NCBI GenBank assembly: GCA_003988855.1 | Contig: QYAI01000111.1 | Span: 96,383 to 160,382, forward strand | Direction of reading: 5' to 3' | Origin: Arachnopeziza araneosa | Lineage: Eukaryota; Ascomycota; Leotiomycetes; Helotiales; Arachnopezizaceae | Length of the DNA stretch: 64,000 bases | Shown: in pieces, positions 23,297 to 33,649 of the stretch | Position numbering within the stretch: the stretch's first letter is position 1 | Layout: the number at the start of each line of letters is the position of its first letter | Made by a program: the position numbers and the translations under genes | The notes under the pieces: generated by a model | Told to the model about the DNA's origin: nothing | Seen by the model: the letters and a program-made list of their open reading frames with translations, nothing else | The model's database searches: none

Positions 23297-23947
23297 TCAA
23301 AAGTCAAGCAACATCTGCGGCGCCAACTTTTCTAGATCCTCCACTTCCAACACATTCCCACCCCTTCCCCTCTCCTCCCCTTCCCACGCCGCTCTGGCAA
23401 CCGCTTCCCTAACAAAGGTATCCACATACTTCCCCACCGCCTCATTCGCCTGAGAACTCATTCTCGTTCCCCCTTTGCCTTTCTTCTGGAAGAACTCGTG
23501 TAGCAAGACGCTGAGGAGATCAGGAGGGATAGCGGATTTGCGCGTGAGGTGTGGAGGAGGGCTCTTGTCTCTGCGCTGTGGTTGCGACGCGAAGGGATCA
23601 TCGTCCTCTCCTTCTGATATCGCGGCATTCGCTACAGTAGTCGGCCTCCTCTTCCTCGAAGGAGGATCGAGCATCTCCAAGTCGCTATCATCGTTCCCAT
23701 TCCCACTTCCTTCCTCTTCCTCCCCAAAATCCGGACTCAGACTTCCCAGTCGCTTCAGCGCAGCGTCGGATAATCGTTTCGCATCCGAGATTCGCTTTTC
23801 CTTCGCGGAAACTCGGGGTTTGGCCTTCGAGGCTGGCTTCGATTTCGTAACTGAGGCGTCGGATTTCTTGTTTGTCGAGCCTTTCGGCCGGCCTGTTTTC
23901 TTGACTTCGCCTGTTGGGCGGGGAGGTTTGAAAGGTTTCGGGGGCAT
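23297..23947 (-). CDS. CENP-X/MHF2-like histone-fold protein with AT-hook
   Basis: Single-exon gene of 216 aa if it starts at MPPKPFKPPRP. An in-frame ATG at 24,019 would add 24 residues. The last ~85 residues match the CENP-X histone fold: AIPPDLLSVLLHEFFQKKG, RMSSQANEAVGKYVDTFVRE and VLEVEDLEKLAPQMLLDF. CENP-X pairs with CENP-S; the complex acts at kinetochores and, as MHF, with FANCM-type helicase in fork repair (family knowledge). The N-terminal ~130 residues are unusual for this otherwise tiny protein. They hold an AT-hook-like KKTGRPKGS, many Lys/Arg/Ser residues and an acidic stretch, suggesting direct DNA or chromatin contact. The nuclear location is inferred. Confidence 0.8.
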   Translation of the reverse strand: MPPKPFKPPRPTGEVKKTGRPKGSTNKKSDASVTKSKPASKAKPRVSAKEKRISDAKRLSDAALKRLGSLSPDFGEEEEGSGNGNDDSDLEMLDPPSRKRRPTTVANAAISEGEDDDPFASQPQRRDKSPPPHLTRKSAIPPDLLSVLLHEFFQKKGKGGTRMSSQANEAVGKYVDTFVREAVARAAWEGEERGRGGNVLEVEDLEKLAPQMLLDF

Positions 23948-24557
23948 TGTGAAGTTTGTGAGTTGTATATGTAGCCGTTCTTCGTGAACTAAATGCTCCC
24001 TCTCTGTTGTTTCTGCCACTACCCCACCTACTCTCTCATCTCAATCCCGCAGGCTGTTTGTAAACGTTGAGGAATTCCCGGTAATTGGGAAAAAGAAAAG
24101 ACCTGAGTAGGCAATTGATATATGCGTAATTGAAGTTGGTGGAAAGAGATGTATGATGTCTTGTGGTTTGAGGAAGTTATGTTCCCGTCGCGTAGATCGG
24201 ACTGGAAGACAACGCGACGAAAAGAATACGGTTGCACGTGACGATTTTCGTCTTTCATGACTTTTTATTTCTTACCTACATGATAATTAAGAATACTTGA
24301 TGCACAGTTAGCACGAAAAGAGTCCCTATTGTAGAAATTAGTCGATCATTAGCAGAAGCTGCTCGCAATACTCGTCGTCGGGTGAAGGATAACGAATGTC
24401 GACAATAATCAACAATTGAAACTTAACTGATTACACTACAATATTCTTACTCGCTCTGACTCTTTGCTTAAATGACTACTCAGTACCACCTGCGCCAGCA
24501 CCCGCCTTATGTAGAATGTAACGCCTGGTGCTATGCCAAAACAATTCTTCTCTCCCA
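23948..24557. other. Intergenic between two minus-strand genes
   Basis: Upstream region of the CENP-X-like gene and downstream region of the coiled-coil gene. No ORF with coding character is seen. Confidence 0.45.
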
Positions 24558-26123
24558 TCAGGCCTTTCCAAACCGACCTCTTACACCACCACTTCTGACA
24601 GCCGGGGCAGAAATATCTCTCCGTACTCCAGCCTCACCCATCTGCTTTCGAGGTGTCATAGTTCCTTGAGCTAGACTCCTTGCTCTACCTCTGCGCTCGC
24701 GGATCATTGCTAATGCCTCCTCTCTGCTCATTGTTGGACTGAGCGCTGGGTCTAGGCTCGATGGTAGAGGGGTAAGATCTGGTGCATCTGCTAACGGTAT
24801 GCGAGTTGTTGTGCTAATAGTATGAAACTGGACTATATTCTGTGTCAATGTTGATTCGTCCGAAGGCGAAGATATTGTTTGCGTTGGAGACGATTCTTGG
24901 ATGGGACTTGAAGCTGGACTTGGAGATGTAGGAGCTTCGAGAAGAGAAGCAAGTGAAGCACGCGTATCAATCGCTTGTGGAACTATCGCTGCTGTAGGGG
25001 GCTCGCAAGATGGCGTGCGTGCAAATGTGCGGTCTGGTTCATGGATTGGAATATGCTTCTTTGCTGGGGAGATCCAAGGACTTTCTTCAACTTCCGAAGT
25101 GGGACTGGGGATGATGTTTTCTTCAGCAACTAAAATTATGCTTTTCACAGGTTCTGGCTTGGCAGAACTTTGAAGCTTGCTTTCTAGTTCGAGAAAGTCG
25201 ACTTGGTCGTAAGCTCGGCTCGCAAGATGTTGGGACCATTCTAGGCGCATGCGAATGTCTTCTAATTCTTCTTCGCTTGCTGCAGAACTTGTGATTGTAA
25301 TGAGATCGAGACTCTTTCGTGCCTTCTTTGGACTTGCGAACTCATCATCCTGAGATATCGGGAGAGGTATGCGACCTTCAGCAGCGATTCGTGCGACCTC
25401 CTCATTCTTAGCCACTGTCCTTAATGCATCGCGTTCCTGTTCGATAAGTTTGATCTTCTCTGCCATCTGTGCCAATTCTTCTTGCGCTCCAACTAACTGG
25501 TACCTCGCTGCAAATGCTTCTTGTTCTCTTTTCATACTCCTCGCCTTTTCCACATCAAGCTCGCCTTGCATAGTCTTGAGGGAAGATCGAGAAGCTTTCA
25601 ACTCTTCTTGTAGCTTGACTAGAGATGATTGTGACTTGAAGGATTCTTTTCTAGCGCGTCGGATCTCTTTCTCCCAGAGAGCTTGAGTGTGCGCGTGGGT
25701 TTCTTTTGCGCGGCCATAGTTTTCCTACTTAATTAGGCCATTTTCAAGTCAAAGAATCTGGAAAGAGCTTACCATTACGCTCTCTAACCTTTCACCAACC
25801 CTCCGTTCCCTCTCTTTGCCTTCGTCAACACTCTTCCGCAAAGCCCTAGCTTCCTCTCGATACCGTCGCATCTCGCTTTCCGCTTCCTCTCTTCCTAGCA
25901 TCGCGCGCTTCAGAGCAGCATCGTTTGTCTTCCTTTCTAGCTGTTTCCCTTGGAACGCTAGACTGTTGAAAGCTTGAACTTTATCGTGGACACTACTATC
26001 GCGCGAGTGTGATGAGATATGGGACTCATCGTAGATCTGTGAGCTTCGTTGGATATTGACGCGTTCAGGGGACACCGCGAAGAGCGGTCCCGCAGAGGAC
26101 GGGAAGGTATAATTGCTGTCCAT
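24558..26123 (-). CDS. Coiled-coil protein of unknown function
   Basis: Predicted 505 aa. Exons 26123-25773 and 25724-24558, with a 48-nt intron (ESVM|ENYGRA). The N-terminus MDSNYTFPSSAGPLFAVSPE is followed by a long charged heptad-like region (about residues 70-290), rich in Glu, Lys, Arg and Ala, that should form a coiled coil. The C-terminal third is Pro/Ser/Thr-rich and ends with a basic block: MSREEALAMIRERRGRARS, then TMTPRKQM and RRDISAPAV. Such architecture is common in spindle-pole and kinetochore proteins. The neighbouring gene is CENP-X-like, but a functional link is only suggestive. I do not recognise a named family. Confidence 0.75.
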
Positions 26124-27220
26124 CTGATAATAGAGAGAGCTTCGCACGGCGTAACTCTGAAAGTGTTGAGATGCAGCAGATATTGTACGTCGATAATTAT
26201 GTAGATGGTCCGAGTGGATGTGTTTACTTTTGGTGGGGACGCGGATTGGGACTAGTGGCCTTGGTTGCTAGGGGCGAAGGGACTATGGTAATGCTGTCGG
26301 AAATAATTAACATCAAGAAGTGCATAATTTTCGCCTTGTGCTTTCGGCACAAGAGTGATTCTGCAAGTCTTCTTTAAATTAGAGTGTTTTATGAGTCCTA
26401 GTCTAACGATGATAGTCTACAGCTACTTTTTAGCAAGCAATTGCATGCATCACTGCTGATTTTCAACGCAAGAACAGGCACAAGACTTGAAGCCATTTTA
26501 AGACTTTACAGTGGAGCTTCTAGGGTTTAGTTTTTGAGTTCTAGTGTCCTCTCCCCTTTCCGGATGCCTTCCGCTTGTGGAGATAGATTATTGGCCTGAA
26601 CGAAGTTAAGGAGAAAATATTAGATGAGGTTTGATGAGGTTTGATATCGATGAGTTCAGATGGCTTGGGAAGGGAAATATAAGTGAACGGTCCATAATTG
26701 ATGCTTCCGGGTAAATGGAAAATATTGATACAAGCGCTCAAGGCGTCTAACATAGATCTCATTGCATTGAGGCTCTGGAAGGATCCGCACTGATGGAGGA
26801 AAGGAGGCGGTCAGAAAAAGCCTCAAATTTGGGGGTCAGCATGAAATGTGCTGGTTGTCGAGCGATAAGGTCACCAAAGATATTTACCAAAAGCTCTCGC
26901 GATGAGGTATGAACAAAGAATTCTTAGACATGATCCAAAGGGGAGCCTTCTACTTGTAATCCAGCAGATACTCAAAAATTCTTCCCTTATTGATCTTGCT
27001 GCCTCATAACTGCGGCCATCTCGGTAAAAGTCGGAGGACTAATTTGCACTAGCTTGGGTGGCCTCTGCTAAATTTTAACTCGCAAGCTGGTCCTCCTCGA
27101 AACCTTTCCGCATACAAATATTTTCGTTGAACTCGATCCTTCTTCGACTTCCATCTACATCCCTTTCTTTACTTCTGCATCTCCCCTCAGTCCTTTGATC
27201 TTTGATCACCATTCGCAATC
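26124..27220. promoter_or_regulatory. Divergent spacer upstream of the ADP/ATP carrier
   Basis: About 1.1 kb between the coiled-coil gene and the carrier start. The last ~100 bp before the carrier ATG are C/T-rich, as in strongly expressed fungal genes. No ORF with domain features is seen. Confidence 0.5.
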
Positions 27221-28732
27221 ATGAGTAACGAAGCCCCAAAGAAGGCCTCCGTTATGGGAGTGTAAGTTCCAACTCCCTTTCTTCTGACACCTATACAATT
27301 CCTTGTGATCGCGTTTAAGTTTCGACCACGAATCTAAATCATCGTATCTCAACCTCAATCGTTCTCAATTGGCATCAATCGATGGCATAGAGATGCGCTA
27401 GATGGTCGGGAACGACGATGTCAGCTTCGTTATTGCTCAATGGCATTGCCAGCAAAAACTTCGTAGACCATCAATCAGCTAGACCTGAAGCTAACATTCT
27501 TCTTCATAGTCCTCCTTTCGTTATCGACTTCTTGAGTATGTCTACCTCTACAATTATATGATGATCAATATCGCTATCGCTTGCGAACAATTGTTGATGA
27601 TCGATCCAATTTGGGGGCCAGCAGAAAATACAAGAAGCTAACTTGCGATAACAGTGGGTGGTGTCTCTGCTGCCGTCTCAAAGACTGCTGCTGCTCCCAT
27701 TGAGCGTGTCAAGCTCTTGATCCAAAATCAGGTACGTTTTTATGCTTCTACAGCTTCTAAACAATTATCCTTCCCAGGTCTCCGCATCGGGTTCTGCCGA
27801 TTTGGGTTTCGAGCATGTGTGGACCTGAACAGGCATATTTGATCGCATATCTCTAAATTTTTGATCAGCCGCTAACTTTTTTTTAGGATGAGATGTTAAA
27901 GTCAGGTCGTCTTGATCGCAAGTACGATGGTATCATTGAGTGCTTCAAACGTACCACTGCCCAAGAAGGTGTTGCATCGCTGTGGAGAGGAAACACTGCC
28001 AACGTTATTCGTTATTTCCCGACACAAGCCTTGAACTTTGCTTTCCGTGATACCTACAAGTCCATGTTTGCCTTCAAGAAGGAGCGTGATGGATATGCCA
28101 AGTGGATGGCCGGTAACTTGGCTTCCGGTGGTGTAGGTTTATTTCCGGCCTCGCAAATTTGCAATTGCTAATTTCTGTAGGCTGCCGGTGCCACTTCCCT
28201 CCTCTTCGTCTACTCCCTCGATTACGCCCGTACCCGTCTTGCCAACGACAACAAGAACGCCAAGTCTGGTGGTGACCGTCAATTCAACGGCCTGGTCGAT
28301 GTCTACAAGAAGACCCTCGCTTCTGATGGTATTGCCGGTCTCTACCGTGGTTTCGGTCCTTCCGTCCTTGGTATAGTCGTTTACCGTGGTCTGTACTTCG
28401 GTATGTACGATTCGATCAAGCCTGTTCTCCTTGTCGGTCCTCTTGAGGGTAACTTCCTTGCTTCCTTCCTTCTCGGATGGGGTGTTACCACTGGTGCCGG
28501 TATTGCTTCTTATCCTCTTGATACTATCCGTCGTCGTATGATGATGACCTCCGGTGAGGCCGTCAAGTACAAGTCTTCCATGGATGCCGCCCGTCAAATC
28601 GTCGCCAAGGAGGGTGTCAAGTCTCTCTTCAAGGGTGCTGGTGCCAACATTCTCCGTGGTGTCGCTGGTGCAGGTGTCTTGTCCATCTACGATCAAATGC
28701 AGGTCTTGATGTTCGGCAAGGCCTTCAAGTAA
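27221..28732 (+). CDS. Mitochondrial ADP/ATP carrier
   Basis: Mitochondrial inner-membrane nucleotide exchanger of 313 aa. Exons: 27221-27261, 27510-27535, 27655-27731, 27887-28132 and 28181-28732. The first intron is 248 nt and the second exon only 26 nt. The three carrier repeats are visible with their P-x-D/E-x-x-R/K signatures: [24 protein letters not shown] and [15 protein letters not shown]. The RRRMMM hexamer is diagnostic of ADP/ATP carriers (AAC/ANT). It swaps cytosolic ADP for matrix ATP (family knowledge). Exon 5 has strongly C-ending codons, as expected for high expression. A long minus-strand ORF over exon 5 is only its shadow. Confidence 0.97.
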
Positions 28733-30017
28733 ACGGTACGTAAATGTAGTATAGACGGTTGGACGGTGGACGTAATAGAGTTGAAGAGGAAGTGGCTGGT
28801 CATATAAGCGATGGCAAGGTGGATCATCCATTGCTATGGTGTTGGAGCAACGTTGCGGTGGATTTGGGAAGGTCTTACCCGGAATCACCGCTGTACTTTA
28901 TTACCTAGGCAATTTCTCTGATGTGTTTCCTCATTAAATCTGGCCTCGTTTTCATTCGGTCCTCGTGTTGACACTATTGATTAGTCGTTTCTTGCTTGCT
29001 TGCATGGCCTGATAGATTGATGGAAGGATGGACGGGGTGTTGGTACAATACGAATGGGACGATCACTCTAAACTTTTTATCTTGATTCGTGAAAGGATGA
29101 TTTTTGCCTTGGCTTGAACGGGGGAGTTTTTGAATTCAAGAAGCAATAACCTCCCTCCCTGCTTCCTCCCTTGAGTTTCCTTTAATGATCTTCGTCTGTA
29201 CATCCTGAAGTTTGTAGCAGTGTTCTCTTGAGGATATAATGAACCGCTAAATTGGTCCTTTGCCTTGCAAAGGTGCTGGCAAGCCTCACCTCTTTGGCTT
29301 CATTTGACTTTCTTCAATGGGGCGGAAAACTCGGGTTCACGGCAAGCTCCAGTATAAAGGCTCGTAGGCTCAAAAAGATAATGGCAAATTATATTTTCGG
29401 AAAGAGAAAAACATTTGTGGGAGAGGTAAATCTTGGGTGATTCTGCTGACATAAGCTACTGCCATAACTGATTTATTTCTTGTCACTATAAAGCTATGGA
29501 GGCCTCGAACTGATTATCTCACACTGGGATATTTCCATGACAATTTCTCTTTCCATCTTTAGATCTAACGCTTTTTCCATACTATACTAGCGTAATTCTT
29601 TTTCCTAGTTGCTTATCTTGCCGACGGAAGACAGGAGGCTAGTGCACTCTAGCTGGGATTGAGTTTATCGAGATTAAAACAGAAGAGGTATAGTTCGATG
29701 AACTAAACTAAGAAAAGAGATATAGCTAGTAGCAGAACTGATAATAATGTTACAGTAAGGCTGTCATATGAAGCTCAAATAGTGAATTGTGTCTGCGCCA
29801 AGATTTAGAAAGAGACGCGCCACCTGCTTCTGAGCCAAATTAAACCGAGTCAGAATGGAAAGCCCAGGGACATATCTCCTAAATGTATCTAGATGTATCC
29901 AGCTTACTTGTGACTATTATAGACTCTATCTAACATCAACAATGCATATCTCGAGCTCCTGTTATTGGAAAACTCGGAAACATGCCCCAACAAAGCCCCA
30001 TATCTTCCCCACCAACC
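28733..30017. other. Intergenic, no gene recognised
   Basis: 3' side of the carrier gene and AT-rich spacer to the GFA-like gene, which converges on it. Short ORFs lack motifs. No repeat is visible. Confidence 0.45.
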
Positions 30018-30383
30018 TCACTGCTTCTTGGGCCCCTCTGACCTCTTGATCTCGAACCTCTCCAATTTCTCTCTCTCCAACATCCTACAGTTTACCGTGA
30101 CAGTCGGATGGACTTTATCCTCCGGCTCCCAATGCGTTACACAGCCACAGTGCGTGCACCGATGAAACTGTATGTTCTTCTCGCCCCAAGAATAAAACAC
30201 CGTCGTGCCTTCAATGCTTACTTCTTCTGGCTTGAAAGAAGCCCAAAGGACGCCATAGCGGTGACAGATGGAGCACATGCATTCCGTGAGAGGCTTCGAT
30301 GGCGAGGGGAAGGATAGGCGGACGGATTTGCAATGGCATGTTGCTGAGAGTTTGGATTCAACTGGGTCGGATATTTGGAATTT
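30018..30383 (-). CDS. GFA-family zinc-binding protein, 5' end unresolved
   Basis: The 3' exon encodes 121 residues with the metal-binding pattern of glutathione-dependent formaldehyde-activating (GFA/CENP-V) folds: SATCHCKSVRLSF (C-x-C), ECMCSICHRYG (C-x2-C) and FHRCTHCGCVTHW (C-x2-C). The exon begins after an acceptor (ctattag) and must follow a phase-0 donor. A candidate upstream segment on the minus strand (about 30,550-30,450, ending at a gtaagt donor) is open in the right frame, but I find no ATG for it. Members usually have unknown substrates. Either a short first exon was missed or the gene is 5'-truncated. Confidence 0.6.
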   Translation of the reverse strand, partial: KFQISDPVESKLSATCHCKSVRLSFPSPSKPLTECMCSICHRYGVLWASFKPEEVSIEGTTVFYSWGEKNIQFHRCTHCGCVTHWEPEDKVHPTVTVNCRMLEREKLERFEIKRSEGPKKQ

Positions 30384-31874
30384 CTAATAGAATTTTTGGT
30401 TGCTAAGAATGGTTAGATTTTGGCTGTATCATCAAGTGGCGTAGACCAAACTTACATTCTGGTTGATATCCAAACAGACTGCCCTGTTAGACGGCGTGTA
30501 CGAAGATGACGAGGAATTTAAAGTGAATCCCAGAGCAGTACTTCCTTCCGACTTCTAGAAATTGTATTTTTGTGCAAGAAAGTAAAGAGATAAGAGAGTC
30601 CTAGGGTCAACTATGATTGGGTAGAATAAACTAATGTTGGTAGGGGAGGGAACAAATTATGTGAATGAGAGGGTGGTGACCCCGCAGCCAGGTACCCAAA
30701 CAACTGCCCCTGTTGTCAGTGCCTGGGCAGAAACACCAACTCGATACAGTGGTTAAGTATTACTATAGCAACAACACAAGGCCCTTGCTAGTGCTATAGC
30801 AAGACTTGATAGGGAAAGGAATCAAGTGGAATATAATCATCAAGTACATATAACCTATTTTGGTTGAGTTAATAAGGCTGTCATTCCTCCTTTGGAAGAT
30901 GCAATTTTTTGAACATTGATAAACTCGCGTCGCCGAACTAAGAGCGAATAGCTTCACACTGGAATGGTGAATAGCGCGAGGAAAATCTTCGGCAGACAAC
31001 TTGGTCCCGTGATAATGAAGCCGATGTCTTCCCACAAAGCAGTGGCAAGTACATAATATTAAATAAGCCATTCTCATTTCACGCCAAGAACCTCCTTTAA
31101 TGGTCATCAACCATTAAATCGAGCCCATACGAGGGGGCCCCTAGGAGGGTCCCCATGACAAAAAGGCAGAAAACCGGGGACGGGGGTTTGTGCTTCCACT
31201 ACTGTGGTTTCGTTTTTTGCTATTTTGAACTACGCCGAAATTTTTGGTTTTTTTGGTTCGCTATTTTGTGTTTTTTATTTGTTGATATTTTTTTGGTCGG
31301 TAGTGGGCCAACAAAGTTTTTCGCCAAGCACCGAAGTAAACATTCACTTTCGACTTCGGTGACCAAAAGTCGTTGAAATTTATCACTTGATGGGAAGCTT
31401 CTAATTTCAGGAAGTGGAGAGATAATAAAATGTTTTGCCTCTGTGATTGGTGTTTATCCTTGGTGTTTATCACCTGAGATATCTCCGCTATGCAAAGATG
31501 ACATTACAATATTTCAATTTCTTCTTCGAAACAGATTAGCACAAGATATTATTTTACTCACCAGAACCAAGCTCCCGGCAAAGTAAACGAATCTACTAGA
31601 TAATAGGTATTTTCTGAGAAGATTTACATGATTCGATATTCAACACTAGTCTAAGCCTGGTTCGCACAATAATAACAATCATTGATTTTTTGGGGTGATA
31701 GACATCCAACTTACCGCGTAGAGCAGACGAAATGAAGGGCCGGTGGATTTCATCAATACTAACACGTAGGGTTGCAGAGCTGCTTTTTCAGAAAGAATAC
31801 GGATCAATCAGCATAGAAACATACTTGCCTTCAGCCAAGCGACCTGGCATAGCCAAACTCCTCTAATTCCATAT
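30384..31874. other. Intergenic, no gene recognised
   Basis: It includes a T-rich segment (31,190-31,300) and the possible 5' exon of the GFA-like gene (30,450-30,550). No other coding feature is supported. Confidence 0.4.
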
Positions 31875-33275
31875 TCAACCGGTCCACTCAGCTTCAATCA
31901 ACGATAATCTAGAATTTGGTGCTGGAAATGCACCAAGAAATTTGTACCTCGGATCTGCCCTCTTAAATAATAACTCCCACTCCTCTTTCCGTCTCTCGTG
32001 ACCACTCATGCATGCAAGCATCTAGTATCATTAGTAACAATGTAAAATGCCTCAAATGACGTCTTACAACTGCATCCAGACCACTAAAATGTAAGTGAGC
32101 TTGTATAATCTGAAGATTATGGCTAAACATACCGACTCGCTCTCTCATCTCGCCATCTTATTGTTTCCGGCTCAGGTAAAATCTCCTCATTGACCAGGAT
32201 CTTAGCACCAGGCTTTAAGGCTGGGACTGCAGCTCGAAGAACGTCGATTGCTTTGTCATCGTACATGTTGTGGAAAACAAATCGATATAGATATACATCT
32301 GCTCCCGCAACAACTTGAGGGGTGAAGAAATCATGTAGCATCCATTCGATATTGGTGTCTGGATAGTCGACCTTGATGTCTTCGACCATCCGGATATCTT
32401 GTACAATCAATTTCAGGTTTGGAAAAGCCTTAGAAATTGCTGCGCTGGCAAATCCATTTGCTCCACCAACCTAGACCTTTCTGCTTAGGACCAATCAAAG
32501 TCAAAGGCTCGATCGAGACTCACATCTACCACCACTCCTTTTCCAAGTTTGGCCCATGGATATCCGCCAACTAGACTCGACACTTCGTAGCCTTCACCTG
32601 AACTGAAGAATTGCATCGCGCGTCCAAAATTGACCGTTCGAATCGGGTCCTTGGCAAGGTCTTCATAGAGAGAAATATCCCCCGGCTTTCCAACCGAGAT
32701 TGAATAGCCGGTTTCTTTTGGATTTATCGAGGACGGCCATTTTTTCAAGGCGTCGGTTGTATATCCAAGGGTCTTGTATACAACTTCAGTATGGAGGTCA
32801 ACAAAAGCTGCCAAGTTTTCATTGTCAACCAACAATCTGGATGCGGAAGTATGTGCAACGTTGCCATTTCGCTCGTAGAATAATCTACTTGTCATTCCGT
32901 ACCGCAGAATTCGCTGAAGTATAGATTCGGAAATACCAGTTGCCTCTGCAAGCTGTGCGTAAGAAATTTCTCCGTCAATAGGGACTAGTTTCGCTATTCC
33001 CCATCGACTGATAGCCGCTATCGGGAGTACGTGGATTGCCTAGGGAGACCAATTACTTGTGATACAAGATCTCACGTTTGAGGAATACCGACCGACCATG
33101 CCAATTCACGAACATATTCCGTATCACCCACCAAAGTTGCATTAAGTTTGGGAATAAGATCGATTAAATCAAGTCGTGCTTCTAGCTCCTCTGGGGAGGA
33201 GGCTGTGAGAGTTTGGGGATCCGCCAACGCCGCACGAACTGTTGCTACAAGTGCAACAAGGTTACTGGTAGACAT
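31875..33275 (-). CDS. Class I SAM O-methyltransferase (sterigmatocystin-OMT type)
   Basis: Predicted 399 aa. Exons on the minus strand: 33275-33093, 33039-32524, 32470-32133, 32068-32083 (16 nt) and 32021-31875. The N-terminal dimerisation/winged-helix region contains ISRWGIAKLVP and ISYAQLAEATGISESILQR. SAM motif I reads VVVDVGGANGF across a junction. The catalytic His lies in YRFVFHNMYDDKAIDVL, and the C-terminus ends in LGAFPAPNSRLSLIEAEW. This family methylates hydroxyls of polyketides and other secondary metabolites (family knowledge). No synthase, P450 or oxidoreductase cluster surrounds it, so the substrate is unknown. The first donor (gtcggt) is atypical. The micro-exon restores frame and the family's LDAVMLACMSGHERR block, which supports it. 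Confidence 0.88.
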
Positions 33276-33649
33276 GTCGCGTTTTATGTTTATGGTATTA
33301 CAAGAAGTGAGGGTTTCAAGCAAAAGCGATGATGTTGAAAGAAGGAGACGAGCATCGCGCAACCAAGAGTAGCACAAGGAGGGGTGCTGTTGAAGGATAG
33401 TGGGGTCATTTCTCGGCCCGCTACCTCCCTCCGTGTACTTGCATTAGAGCGCGCAGCAAACGGAACTCCCCTGCCCAAGCCTGGATTCCGCCTCTAGAGA
33501 TGAGCGTGAAAGGTCGGTGTGACAGAGACGATTCTTCTCTATCTTATGGGAATGGGACAATCCGAACACATTCAATTATACATCTATCTTTTACTGTAGC
33601 GCAAAATTTCATTAGGCTGCTCACATTGTAGTGATCGTAGCGTCACAGA
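33276..33649. promoter_or_regulatory. Divergent promoter of OMT and F-box-like gene
   Basis: 374 bp between two outward-facing starts. It contains no ORF of interest and must include both 5' UTRs. Confidence 0.5.

Noticed and set aside
28139..28888. 249-codon minus-strand ORF
   Set aside because: It is the antisense shadow of the ADP/ATP carrier's last exon, caused by its strong codon bias.
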